A stretch of 64,000 nt of DNA from Rhizopus arrhizus (taxonomy: Eukaryota; Mucoromycota; Mucoromycetes; Mucorales; Rhizopodaceae). This document shows, one piece after another, positions 49,653 through 60,327 of this stretch; positions within the stretch are counted from its first letter, which is position 1; each line of letters begins with the position of its first letter. The stretch covers positions 1,426,001 to 1,490,000 of the forward strand of contig JAKZZE010000004.1 in NCBI GenBank assembly GCA_024220505.1, given 5' to 3'. Both the position numbers and the translations under genes were made by a program. The notes beneath the pieces were generated by a model. That model saw only the letters and a list, made by a program, of their open reading frames with translations, searched no databases and was not told where the DNA came from.

Positions 49653-50843
49653 TTACTGTTCTACAGCATCTGGTTCATGTTCTTCTTCTGTAGACATTGA
49701 CTGGTCTTCGCTTGAGGATTCTTCATCACTAAAACTTTCAGATTCGTTGTCGGCTTCATTTTCTTCTTCAGATGTACTTTCTTCAAAGTGCACGTGCTTT
49801 TTAGAATTTGTAAGGCTTTTTGGCTGTTGATATGTTTCTTTATAACTGGTTACTTTCGGTTTATCTTTTTGTAAATAAGTTATTTTTAATTCAGCTTTGT
49901 TTTCTTTGTAGGTGACTTTTAGCGAGGAGTTATTAAAATCGATTCTTGCTTTAGCTCTACTCAACCAATTGTTTCCAATGATGAGCTGATTGGGACAAAT
50001 AGGAAGTACTTCGATGGTACAAGGAATTGTCATGTTTCTTTTTACTTCGAGTGGTACATCATAAATTACACCAAGAGCAGGTTGTTTGGTTCCATTTCCA
50101 AGTGTGAACACACTTTCTGATGAGGCATCTATTTTTAGTCCAAGTTCATCTGCTAATTTCTTTGACATGCAGGTTTTAGCTGCTCCACAGTCGATTAAAG
50201 CTCTTATTGGTTTATTTTCTATAGAGACTTGAGAATATACGGCTGTCGTATCCATATCATCATCTTCTATGAGTGCCATTGTTTGATCATTTGGATTTAT
50301 CTTTGTTGAGTGACTGGGTCTACATTCGCCTACTAGTTGTCTCCGCATGGCAGGACTAACAGTTATGAGATCTCGTACTGATATGTTTGCTTTTTGATCT
50401 AATACATCTTTTCCAATTTGATAATCAATTTTGGGTGGTGTTCTTTTTATTCTAGGTCTCTTTTGGTTTTCTTGAGTAGTACCTTTTACTGATGCATCTG
50501 TTTCCATTTCAATATCCTGGGGGATTGTTATAGGATTTGTTGTTATAGGTATTTCTTCTAGATGGTTTCTTGTAGTTATCCTTCTAGTTGTTGTAGGTTC
50601 AGTTTGCTTTCTTTTAATTCTGGGGACTTTTGCTTTTGGATATGGGGTTGCGTTCAGTACTTCAGGCGGACGTTCAGGTCTAACTGCAGAATAAAGATCT
50701 TTATATTGTGTGTTATCATCATATTCATTGTAATTTAAGATGACGTTAAGAGGATGTTGTTTACTTTGTTGATTTATGGGTTTAGTGATTTGTTGGGTGT
50801 TCGATTGACCATTTCTTTGATTAAAAGCAACCGACCCATTTAG
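49653..50843 (-). pseudogene. Protease part of Ty3-C3 pol
   Basis: Open from the frameshift site (50843) through protease (ALIDCGAAKTCMSKKLADEL) and the acidic linker to a stop at 49653. The next segment past the solo LTR is in another frame even if the LTR and one duplication are removed, so there is an additional 1-nt lesion at the junction. DCG is the active-site triplet, as in C2. Confidence 0.85.
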
Positions 50844-50849
50844 TTTTTT
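50801..50849 (-). promoter_or_regulatory. -1 ribosomal frameshift site of Ty3-C3
   Basis: Heptamer A AAA AAC (50849-50843) followed by the gag stop TAA. After 8 nt, TCGGTTG (50834-50828) pairs with CAATCGA (50807-50801), 7 bp with one G-U. Matches C2 in layout. Confidence 0.9.
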
Positions 50850-52051
50850 GACGGTTGTGATTGTGTTTGTTGAGAAGGTGGTTGGTGATTATATATGTTT
50901 TGTGAAGATTGTTGATGTGGTTGATTGATTTGGTTATTTTGAGGATATTCTCTTCTCGGTTGAGGTTGATTTTGCTGATATTGATCATTTCTTCGGTTAT
51001 CTTGATTGTATTGACCGTAGTTATTATAATATGGATATATATTATTTCGATTGTTGTTATAATTTGGTCTGTTATTGCGTTGATAACTTCTATTAGGATA
51101 GGATAGTTTGGGCGGTATGTTCAATTCATCTCGAATAGTTTGTTGTATAAGGTTAACAATGTCTTCAGTTGAATTTTGATACATAGTCTGACCTTCATTT
51201 GTCCTAGTATAATGATGTTGCCGTACTGGTATACTACCGTGCCTACCTACAATGTCCATAGTTGACAACTGATGGGAACCAGTTACAACATTTGGTGCAT
51301 TGTTCAAGTGCTCGTAGTTTACATTGGTACGCAGATCAGTTACAGGGACATATTGAATCGGTCGTTCCTCAGTATCTATTAATTCAATGTTGTGATTATT
51401 TGCGGAGTGGCGATAATACTGGGTGTTGTCGTCGTGATAGATAAGTGCATTGTTGACGTTTCTGGGTATGAATGGATTGTCCACCATGGCGATCTTTCGT
51501 GGCCTATGTGCATTCCACCATCCTTCAGAATGATTAATCCAATCTTGGAAAGTTCTTGAGCTACTTTGTATGCAAAATAATTTGATTTCTTTTAGTAAGC
51601 CAGCACGGAATCGACTTTCAATGACTGCTTCGTTATCGATATTAGCAAGATCTGCTGCTTCTCGTAATCTTGCAAGGTATATCTGCGGATGTTCTTGTTC
51701 TCCTTGACACATTTCATTGAATTCAAGTTCGTAATTTTGAATAAGTTCGGGAGTAATATAATGTTTTCGAAGCTTTTCCATAGCTTGTTCATAGTTGATA
51801 TCAGGTTGTTCCTTCAGAATTACACGTTCGAAGTAAACTTTAGCAGAGCGCCTTAATTGAGATTTGAGTATAATGAGTTTTCTTGAGTCATTTTGAGTGT
51901 TGCTAATGGCTAGGTAGGACTCTAGTATCTCCTGGAAGTGACGAAAGTCTTCTCCTTCGTACCCATAGAATTCAATAAGTCTTGGTCGATAACCTTGAAT
52001 AGTGCTTTGATTGTTAAGTGAGGCCAACACGTTAGGTCCTGTTGTTGTCAT
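50840..52051 (-). CDS. Gag of Ty3-C3 (403 aa)
   Basis: IEFYGYEGEDFRHFQEILES, EHPQIYLARLREAADLANID, FRAGLLKEIKLFCIQSSSR, VDNPFIPRN; the C-terminal tail is Asn/Gln/Pro/Tyr-rich and lacks a CCHC knuckle. Ends QPSKN at the slippery site. ATG 52051 gives the same MTTTGPNVLAS start as C2. Intact. Confidence 0.92.
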   Translation of the reverse strand: MTTTGPNVLASLNNQSTIQGYRPRLIEFYGYEGEDFRHFQEILESYLAISNTQNDSRKLIILKSQLRRSAKVYFERVILKEQPDINYEQAMEKLRKHYITPELIQNYELEFNEMCQGEQEHPQIYLARLREAADLANIDNEAVIESRFRAGLLKEIKLFCIQSSSRTFQDWINHSEGWWNAHRPRKIAMVDNPFIPRNVNNALIYHDDNTQYYRHSANNHNIELIDTEERPIQYVPVTDLRTNVNYEHLNNAPNVVTGSHQLSTMDIVGRHGSIPVRQHHYTRTNEGQTMYQNSTEDIVNLIQQTIRDELNIPPKLSYPNRSYQRNNRPNYNNNRNNIYPYYNNYGQYNQDNRRNDQYQQNQPQPRREYPQNNQINQPHQQSSQNIYNHQPPSQQTQSQPSKN

Positions 52052-52154
52052 TGTTGCTAGTAAGTGTTTAGATATTGTTGATTCGATTTTGATAATTTTT
52101 TTTTTTGACTAAGTTTGTTGATTTCTTGATAGTTTTAAGTAGTTTCTTGATTTT

Positions 52155-52175
52155 GAGCCCTCGTAGTGACCACCA
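52155..52175 (-). promoter_or_regulatory. Primer-binding site of Ty3-C3
   Basis: Sense TGGTGGTCACTACGAGGG two bases from the 5' LTR end (52178). Confidence 0.87.
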
Positions 52176-52177
52176 AA

Positions 52178-52697
52178 TGTAAATTTTTCTTTTTTATGTA
52201 TATAGCTTGTTTGCGGGTTTACTTTTGTAAGTAAATAAGTATTGTCGGTAGTGACCACCAGATCTTGTTAAGTAGATCAAACTTGTTAAAATAGGCTAAC
52301 CTCTTGAGGTTTAGGAATAGGTTTACAATGAAGTTGATTTAGCTTCAAGGGACTTCAGTATTTTGAATAGAACACAGACCAAAGGGTTTCTTTTGAACGC
52401 TTGATGGTTTTATTGGTTTATAAAATAAAGAAAAGATAAAAAGAATATAATATTCTGTAATAAAGAAAAGTAAAGTGAAGTGAAGTGAAGTGAAGTGAAG
52501 TGAAGTGAAGTGAAGTGAAGTGAAAATAGGGATAAGATATGAGGGTATTTATATGTTTTTGGATTTTATGATTTTGTGTTGTTTTTGGTTTTCAAGCAAA
52601 AGAGTTGATACTCCGTTTTCAAATAGATTGTTACGCAGAAGTTCATTTTCTAACTGGCGTGGTACAAGACAAAATATTTACTGTTTGTCTTCTTTCA
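52178..52697 (-). repeat. 5' LTR of Ty3-C3 with (GTGAA)10-11
   Basis: 520 bp, matches the 3' LTR apart from six fewer AGTGA units and one unit changed to AGTAA. The near absence of other substitutions shows the microsatellite changes faster than the rest. Confidence 0.93.
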
Positions 52698-52702
52698 GAA
52701 AG

Positions 52703-52913
52703 TATAAGAAATATTGAGGTTATTTATATGTTTTCGGCTTTTCTGATTATATGCTGTTTTTGATGATTTTGTAGATATTCTGTATTTTTTGTATTTTTCT
52801 GGATTTATCTGTATTCATACGTATTCATACGTATTTGTTTGTATTTTCCTGGATTTGAATTAGTTGGAGAGAGAAAAGTCAAATGCTGCAAAAGTTTGCT
52901 GCATTGTGTTACA
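52703..52913 (-). repeat. 5' LTR of Ty3-C2, distal part
   Basis: Matches 36503-36712 with few changes (TTTTCGGC for TTTTTGGC). Ends GTGTTACA, followed by ATAT of the C2 duplication. Confidence 0.9.
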
Positions 52914-53002
52914 ATATGACAAAAGTCTGCATCTTCACAACAAAATTAGAAAATAAAATATATGACACAGTAACACAGACCATCTGTCGCTTTTCAACAC
53001 TT

Positions 53003-53073
53003 TGCGTCCTCGGGGAATCGAACCCCGGCCTTCACCTTGGAAGGGTGAAATTCTACCATTAAACTAAGAACGC
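53003..53073 (-). tRNA. tRNA-Gly (anticodon UCC)
   Basis: The minus strand folds into a 71-nt cloverleaf: acceptor GCGTTCT with AGGACGC (one G-U) plus discriminator A; D arm GTTTAATGGTAGAAT; anticodon stem TCACC/GGTGA with loop CTTCCAA, so anticodon UCC; T arm GGGG-TTCGATTC-CCC. No intron. The 3' end lies 90 bp from the right border of C2. A T4 run after the gene (TTTTC at 52991-52994 on the plus strand is AAAA in sense) is not an obvious terminator. Confidence 0.92.
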
Positions 53074-53131
53074 TACTGCTGGAAATGAACAGGAATTGAA
53101 CTGATAAGATAGTGTTCTTGGATGCCCACCA

Positions 53132-55798
53132 CACTGCAAATAATCGTTCCAATTAGGTACCGGATTGCGCAAGATTGCTCTTCGTTTGGGTAACAAATTG
53201 CTACTTTTTTTCGTGAAAAAAATTAAATCTTGCTGCATTGATCATTTTCGAATTTTGAAAAAAGATTTAGATGCGAAAAAAATAAAGAAATTTAACGACG
53301 TTATTATTTTATTTGTAGGGTAAATATTCATGGAGTTATTCACATTTTTAAAGAAATGTTTTTTTTTACAAACGATCTTTTTTTGGAAAGCGTATTTCTC
53401 TCCATTGTTTAAAGACCGATATTTTCTTTTTTTTATTTTTGAGGGCAAAATGCGGAAATCAAAAGCACCGTGCGATTATTTTGTACAGAAGAATACATAT
53501 TAGGAAGGCAATCTGTGATCTTTAGCGTAGCTCATTAGAAACGTGTAACAGGGCGTAACAAAATAGTTGCGTTTGGGAAAAAAAAAGAAGCTGAAAAATT
53601 AAAAGTAAAAAAAAAAGACAAAGTTAAAAAAAAGACCTAGTGAAAAAAAAAAAAGAGCATAGCAATAAAAGATTCCTTATTCAAATGAAAACAATAATCT
53701 AAGAACAAATATGTTTTATAAAAATACAAATGCTTTTACATTATAACAAAAGAATACGTGTATATTCTAAAAAGAATAAAAAGTAAAGAAGCTCTGCTCA
53801 CATTTTGTTGCAAGGCAGTTATAATTAACAAATACAAGCACAATTTTTTTGGTTTCAAGTAAAGAGATTACTTTATTATTTTTTATGACAAATAATACAA
53901 AAGAATATATGTTTTTAAGCTTATATTAGTTCATTACTTACTTTGTATTTGCAGATGGGTGTAATTTGCAATTAGCCATTAGCCATCAGCCATTAGAGAT
54001 GTTAACATTGTCAACTTTCTTTATCAAAAAGGGCTTTTTAACAACAAGCAGTAATATAAGTTTGATATTCTTATAGTTTTATCGTGTTAAAGCGAAAAAC
54101 TTTGCTCATGAGGTTCATGTTCGTCATCCGAATGTGTCCCATTAGGAATTCCTAATGTAAAAAAAAAAAAAAAAAAAAGAAACCGACATTAGACTTGGTT
54201 GTTATTACTTTTTTATAAGCTTACATTTGACCAGTGCTTGAGCTTTCCTTTTTTTTTTGTTTTATGCCTTTGGCATCTAGTGTATTCCATGAAACAAAAC
54301 TAGGGAGAAAAAAAAAGAAGTTGTTTTTCTGCTATAATTTGTTAAGATACCGACTTTTTTTTTTATTTCAAGTAAAAAAAATAAAATAAAATAAAATAAT
54401 AACCTTCCTCCTAAACATATTGCATTCCAGTAATAAAACTTGTTCAAGCAATGTATAAGTTATCTTTTGGGATACCATTAAATGTAAACTACATGAAAAG
54501 CAATTGTTTTTGTTTTCTAATATAGATAGACAGTGAATAAGTGTAACATTGGTAAAATAAAGCTACAAAAAAGCACTTCTCTTTTTTTTTCTTTTTTTTT
54601 CTTTTTTTTTCTTCTCTTTTTTATAAAAGGTAAGTTCTTAATATTACATATGTATTCTATTCCTATTCTAATGGTACTTGTACTTTAGTAAAGATGTATC
54701 GATTGCTTTTTTTATGGTTTAAATAGTCTTTATAAAGTCTCTTTCCCAGAATTGTAGTTGCTTCTTCTTTTATTTGTTGGTATAAGCTTGACTGGTATCT
54801 TTTTTTTTTCTTTTTTTTTTATGGTCCATCCAAAGCAAGGTACTATTACTTTTGCTACATATACTCAATAGCTAATAATTATTATAGATGCCTGCTGCTT
54901 CCTTTTTTTTACTTATTGGTAAAAGCTTAGCAAGTTTTCTTCCCCTTGTCTATCTAAAGAAAGGTACTATTGCTTTTACGATATATATACGATGGCTAAT
55001 AATTATTATAGATAAATGCTGCTCTGCTTTGGCCTCTTTCTGTTTCCTTCCTGGTTTTTACTTTGGTTCTTAAGTACTGATGTACTTCCATCTTTTGCTT
55101 TAAGTGCCCTGGTCCTTGTGTCTTTGAATCCTAGAATCCTTGAGCTTGCTTTTTTTTTTTCTTTTGAGAACTTTTTGAGTTCCACGAGATTAATTGATGT
55201 ATTTTTAGATTAGATGCTGCTATTCTGGTGACATTAGGTAAGTCAAGTACACAGTTAAAACGCTACGAGCAAAGAAATATCATATTTTGTTATTATTATT
55301 TTATTCAAATAAAAATAAAGCTATTTTTTATAAACAAAATCCCTATTTTTTTGTGTATATAAAGCAATATTTATTGCAGTATGAATGGTCGATAAAGAAG
55401 TATATAAAGCAATATAAGTGGTTCATAAAGAAGTATATAAAGCAATATGAGTGGTTTATAAAAGAGCAAAAAGACAACTAAAGTAGTGTTTTACAAAGCG
55501 TGATTGGTTGCCAAGCACCATTAGATGTCAAATTGATAATAAACAAGAGCCACAACGTAACTGATGAAAGGTCCACCTTGCAAGATCAGTTAACGAAAAA
55601 GTCTCCCAACAGTCTCCTGTGTTGGCCACAAATCTTGCACCATCACATAACCAAAGGGCGAACAATAACTTACACGATTTGTGGCAGAGACAGGAGGCTG
55701 TGCGTGGATAAATCTCTTACCTGATTGTACACGATTGTAAATTATTTCGCAAGATTGGTAAACGATTTGTTACCCAATTTACACTATTATTTGCAGTG
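53132..55798 (+). mobile_element. Non-coding unit 1 with CACTGCAAATAAT termini
   Basis: 2667 bp bounded by CACTGCAAATAAT (left) and its inverse ATTATTTGCAGTG (right), preceded by CCA. No gene. It shares blocks in the same order with unit 2: TTAGATGAGAAAAAAATAAAG near the left, a TTAGCCATTAGCCAT block (53975), CCCATTAGGAATTCCTAATG (54137), a tandem module of about 125 bp ending GCTAATAATTATTATAGATG (two copies here), and GCAATAT...GGTTCATAAAGAAGTATATAA repeats near 55380-55460. Only about 13 bp of the two ends are inverted repeats. CACTG ends and a 3-bp flank resemble the CACTA (CMC/EnSpm) class; that class assignment is inference. Confidence 0.6.
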
Positions 55799-55800
55799 CA

Positions 55801-57853
55801 CACTGCAAATAATGTTGCGCCTTTGACGTAGAATTCTGATATCGGTGACAGTCATAGGTCCACAGATTTTAAAGTTTTTTTTTTAAAAAAAACATTATAT
55901 CTTGCTGTATTGGTCATTTTCGAAATATGAAAAAAGATTTAGATGAGAAAAAAATAAAGAAATTAAGTAATGTTATTTTTTTCATTGTAGGGTAAATATT
56001 CATAAAGTTATTCACGTTTTAAAAAAATGTCTTTTTTTTACAGATGATCTTTTTTTGGAAAGCTTGTTTTCCTCTATCGTTGAAAGACCGATATCTTCTT
56101 TTTTTTTTATTTTTAAGGGCAAAATGCGGAAATCAAAAGCATTCTGCGATTATTTTGATCAGAAGAATACATATTAGGAAGGCAGTCTGTGCTTTTTAGC
56201 TTAGCTCATTAGAAACGTGTAACAGAATGTAACAAAATAGTTGCGTTTGGGAAAAAAAAAGAAGCTGAAAAATTAAAAGTAAAAAAAAAAGACAAAGTTA
56301 AAAAAAAAAAGACCTAGTGAAAAAAAAAAAAAAAAGAGCATAGCAATAAAATGTTACTTATTCAAATGAAAACAATAACCTAACAGTAAACATGTTTTAT
56401 AAAAATACCAATGCTTTTACATTATAACAAAAGAATACGTGTATATTCTAAAAAGAATAAAAAAAAAAGAAGCTTTGTTAACATCTTGTTACAAGGCAAT
56501 TATAATTAATAGATACATGAACAGTTTTTTTGTTTTTCAAGTAAATAGATTGCTTTATTATTTTTCATGACATACAATAAAAAGATTATATGTTTTTAAG
56601 CTTATACTAGTTCATTACTTACTTTATGTTTGCACATGGGTGTAATTTGCCATTAGCCATTAGCCATTAGAGATGTTAACATTGCCAACTTCCTTTATCA
56701 AAAAGGGCTTTTCAACAACAAGCAACAATATAAGTTTGATATTCTTATAGTTTTATCGTGTTAAAACGAACAACTTTGCTCATGTGGCTCATGTTCGTCA
56801 TCCGAATGTGTCCCATTAGGAATTCCTAATGTAAAAAAAAAAAAAAAAAAAAAAAACCGACATTAGCCTTGGTTGTTATTTTTTTTTTTATAAATTTACA
56901 TATGGTCAATACTTGAGCTTTTTTTTTATCTTTTGTACCTTTGACATCTAGTGTATTCCATGAAACAAAACAAGGGAGAAAAAAAAAGTTGTTTTTCTGC
57001 TATAATTTGTTGATATCGACCTTTTTTTTTTTACTTGAAATAAAAAAAAAAGAAAAAGAAAAAAGAATATCCTCCATGTTAAAGATATTGCACGCAAGTA
57101 ATAAAACTTGTTCAAGCAATGTATAAATTATCTTTTGGGATACCATTAAATACAGACTATATGAAAAGCAACTGTTTTTGATTTCTAATATAGATAGACA
57201 GTGAATAAGTGTAACATTGGTAAAATAAGGCTACAAAAAAGCACTTCTCTTTTTATAAAAGGTAAGTTCTTAATATTATATAAATTGTATTCCTGTTCTA
57301 ACGGTACTTGTACTTTAGTAATATTGTATTGATTGCTTTCTTGATGTTTTAAATGGTCTTTATAAAGTCTTTTTCCCAGGATTATCATTGCTTCTTTTCC
57401 TTTTTTTTCATGGTCCATCTAAAGCAAGGTACTATTACTTTTACTACATACACTCAATAGCTAATATTTATTATAGATGCGTACTGTTTCCTTTTTTTTT
57501 TTTTACTTGTTGGTAAAACTTAGCTAGTTTTCTTCTCTTAGCCCATCTAAAGGTACTATTACTTTTATTACATATCCATCATAGCTAATAATTATTATAG
57601 ATGCGTGCTGTTTCTTTTTTTACTTATTTGTAAAAGCTCAGCAAGTTTTCTTCCCCTTGTCTATGTAAAGAAAGGTACAATTACTTTTACTATATACATG
57701 ATGGCTAATAATTATTATAGATGAATGCTGCTCTGCTTTGGCCTCTTTCTGTTTCTTTCCTGGTTTTTACTTTGGTTCTTAAGTACTGATGTACTTCCAT
57801 CTTTTCCTTTAAGTGCCCTGGTCCTTGTGTCTTTGAATCCTAGAATCCTTGGG

Positions 57854-57896
<43 letters not shown>

Positions 57897-58540
57897 CTTT
57901 TGAGAACTTTTAAAGTTCCACGAGATTAATTGATGTATTTTTAGATTAGATGCTGCTATTCTGGTGACATTAGGTAAGTCAAGCACACTGTTAAAATGCT
58001 ACAAGCAAAGAAATACTATGTATTGTTATTATTATTTTATTTAAATAAAAAAAAAAGCTATTTTTTATAAACAAAATCCCTATTTTTTTGTATATATAAA
58101 GCAATATTTATTGCAATATGAATGGTCGGTAAAGAAGTATATAAAGCAATATAAGTGGTTCATAAAGAAGTATATAAGGCAATATGAGTGGTTTATAAAG
58201 AGCAAAAAGACAAATAAAGTAATGATTTAAAAAGTATCATTGGTTGCCAAATTATTTATAACGTAGAATAGACTATGTAAAGCAGCTAACAAGAGAGACG
58301 CCTTCGCAAAACGACAATTGGGTCTGTATAAATCTACTTAGAGCTATGGATCATCATTTTCGTTAATATCGGCACCATACAGAGACGCAGAATATATTGA
58401 CAGACATTTAGGTCCTTAAAGGGTGCCGATATTGACGTCGGCATAAATACCCATTCAATCACAGCTTTTGGCATCGTTAAACAGAAAAGCATATTGCTAA
58501 AAATTAACAATGTGCAGAGTTTGCACGATTATTTGCAGTG
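55801..58540 (+). mobile_element. Non-coding unit 2 with CACTGCAAATAAT termini
   Basis: 2740 bp, the same family as unit 1 and joined to it head to tail with CA between. Three copies of the 125-bp module (ending near 57475, 57600 and 57720) against two in unit 1, and a T run of about 38 at 57858-57897. The first 80 bp and last 330 bp differ completely from unit 1 except for the 13-bp termini, so unit ends have been exchanged. No gene. Confidence 0.58.
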
Positions 58541-58543
58541 CCA

Positions 58544-60169
58544 CACTGCAAATAATAGTGTAAATTGGGTAACAAATCGTTTACCAATCTTGTGAAATAA
58601 TTTACAATCGTGTACAATCAGGTAAGAGATTTATCCACGCACAGCCTCCTGTCTCTGCCACAAATCGTGTAAGTTATTGTTTGCCCTTTGGTTAATTGAT
58701 GGTTCAAGATTTGTGGCCAACACAGGAGACTGTTGGGAGACTTTTTCGTTAACTGATCTTGCAAGATGGATCTTTCATCAGTTACGTTGTGGCTCTTGTT
58801 TATTATCAATTTGACATCTAATGGTGCTTGGTAACCAATCACGCTTTGTAAATCATTACTTTATTTGTCTTTTCGCTCTTTTATAAACCACTCATGTTGC
58901 CTTATATACTTCTTTATTGACCATTCATATTGCAATAAATATTGCTTTATATACACAAAAAAATAGGGATTTTGTTTATAAAAATAGCTTTTTTTTTATT
59001 TGAATAAAATAATAATAATACATGGTATTTCTTTGCTTGTAGCGTTTTAAAAGTGTACTTGACTTACCTAATGTCACCAGAATAGCAGCATCTAATCTAA
59101 AAATACATCAATTAGCCTCGTGGAACTCAAAAAGTTCTCAAAAGAAAAAAAAAGAAAAAAAGAAAAAAAAAAGCCAAGCTCGAGGATTCAAAGACACAAG
59201 GATTCAAAGACTTGGGTACTCAAAGCAAAAGAAAAGACATCAGTACTTAAGAACCAAAGCAAAGGCAGAAAAGAGATAGAAAAGGCCAAAGCAAAGCAGC
59301 ATTCATCTATAATAGTTATTAGCTATCGTGTATATATAATAAAAGTAATAGTACCTTTCTTCAGATAGACCATGGGAAGAAAACTAGCTAAGCGTATACA
59401 AACGACTAAAAAGCATCAGACATCTATAATATTTATTAGCTATTGAGTATATGTAGCAAAAATAATAGCACCTTGCTTTAGATGGGCTAAGAGAAAAACC
59501 TTGCTAAGCTTTACCAACAAGTAAAAAAAAAAAAAAAGGAAGCAGTACGCATCTATAATAATTATTAGTTATTGAGTATATAGTAAAAGTAATAGTACCT
59601 TGCTTTAGATGGATCATGAGATTGAAAAAAAAAGAAAAAAAAAGCATCAGCCAAGCTTATACTAACAAGTAAAAGAAGCAATGATAATCATGGGAGAGAC
59701 TTTATAAAGACCATTTAAAACATCAAGAAAGGAACAAACACAACTTTACTAAAAAAAAAATACCATAAGAATAGAAATAGAATATATATAATGTTAAGAA
59801 CTTACCTTTTAGAAAGAATGTTTTGTTTAAAAAAAAAGAAAAAAAAAAAGAAAAAAAAAAAGGAAAAAAAAAAGTACTTTTTTTATAGCCTCATTTTACC
59901 AGTGTTACAGTTACCCACTATCGATTAAAAATAAGTCTTCTTTAATACTGTTTAACTATTGAAACATTCAGAGAGGCTATTCATAAACAGTTTAAACTTT
60001 CTCTTCTTTTTTTTTTTTATTTAAATGTAATATCTTTAACTCCAAAGGCTTTTTTTTCTTCGCTTTTTTGTAGAACAAACAAAAGTATCATCTTGTTTTG
60101 TGTTCATCTTCAATTTATTTTGTACTTATGTTTTTTTTTTTTTCTTCCATATATAATTTGTTTTAAAAA
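58544..60169. other. Inverted non-coding segment, promoter side of the gene at 60170
   Basis: No gene. Contains three inverse copies of the 125-bp module (CATCTATAATA... at about 59303, 59422, 59548), A- and T-rich runs, and a weaker match to units 1/2 up to about 59930. The last 150 bp are T-rich (T12-13 at 60131-60143), typical for a fungal promoter or leader directly before the ATG at 60170. Confidence 0.6.
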
Positions 60170-60281
60170 ATGTCTCGTCGTGCTGCCACCCCCATCAACG
60201 TTCCCAGCAATGCTCCCAAGAGAGCAAGAATTTCCATGAGCATTGCTGGATCATCATCCACCGTTGTTCCTGTTTCTGCTG

Positions 60282-60327
<46 letters not shown>

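Larger units (their letters stand above)
44085..52697 (-). mobile_element. Ty3-C3: four-ORF element inside C2 5' LTR, pol broken
   Basis: LTRs 44085-44634 (550 bp) and 52178-52697 (520 bp). They differ almost only by six units of a GTGAA microsatellite. Flanks GTAAG / GAAAG form an imperfect duplication (4-5 bp, one mismatch). Gag, integrase and ORF4 are open. PR-RT-RNase H has a stop/frameshift, a foreign solo LTR (49119-49651) and a 1-nt frameshift in RT. Confidence 0.92.
36117..52913 (-). mobile_element. Ty3-C2: four-ORF element, 5' LTR split by C3
   Basis: 3' LTR is 36117-36712 (596 bp). 5' LTR is in two parts, 43699-44084 and about 52703-52913. The target duplication is ATAT (36113-36116, 52914-52917). 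Same gene order as C1. Gag, PR-RT-RNase H and ORF4 are open; integrase has one small frameshift near its N-terminus. The 5' LTR is broken by insertion of C3. Confidence 0.93.

Noticed and set aside
53003..53073. tRNA-Gly as primer for Ty3-C reverse transcription
   Set aside because: The primer site requires a 3' end like CGUAGUGACCACCA, while this tRNA ends CGAGGACGCA plus CCA.
53242..57913. Short ORFs in the CACTG units (e.g. 54888-55073, 57725-57913, 53242-53448)
   Set aside because: They come from T/A-rich tracts and tandem modules; frames are not kept between units 1 and 2.
55500..58842. A 74-codon ORF at 55500-55724 repeated inverted at 58618-58842
   Set aside because: The two copies differ at about seven bases and nearly all change an amino acid, so there is no sign of protein-level selection; it lies in the terminal part of a non-coding repeat.
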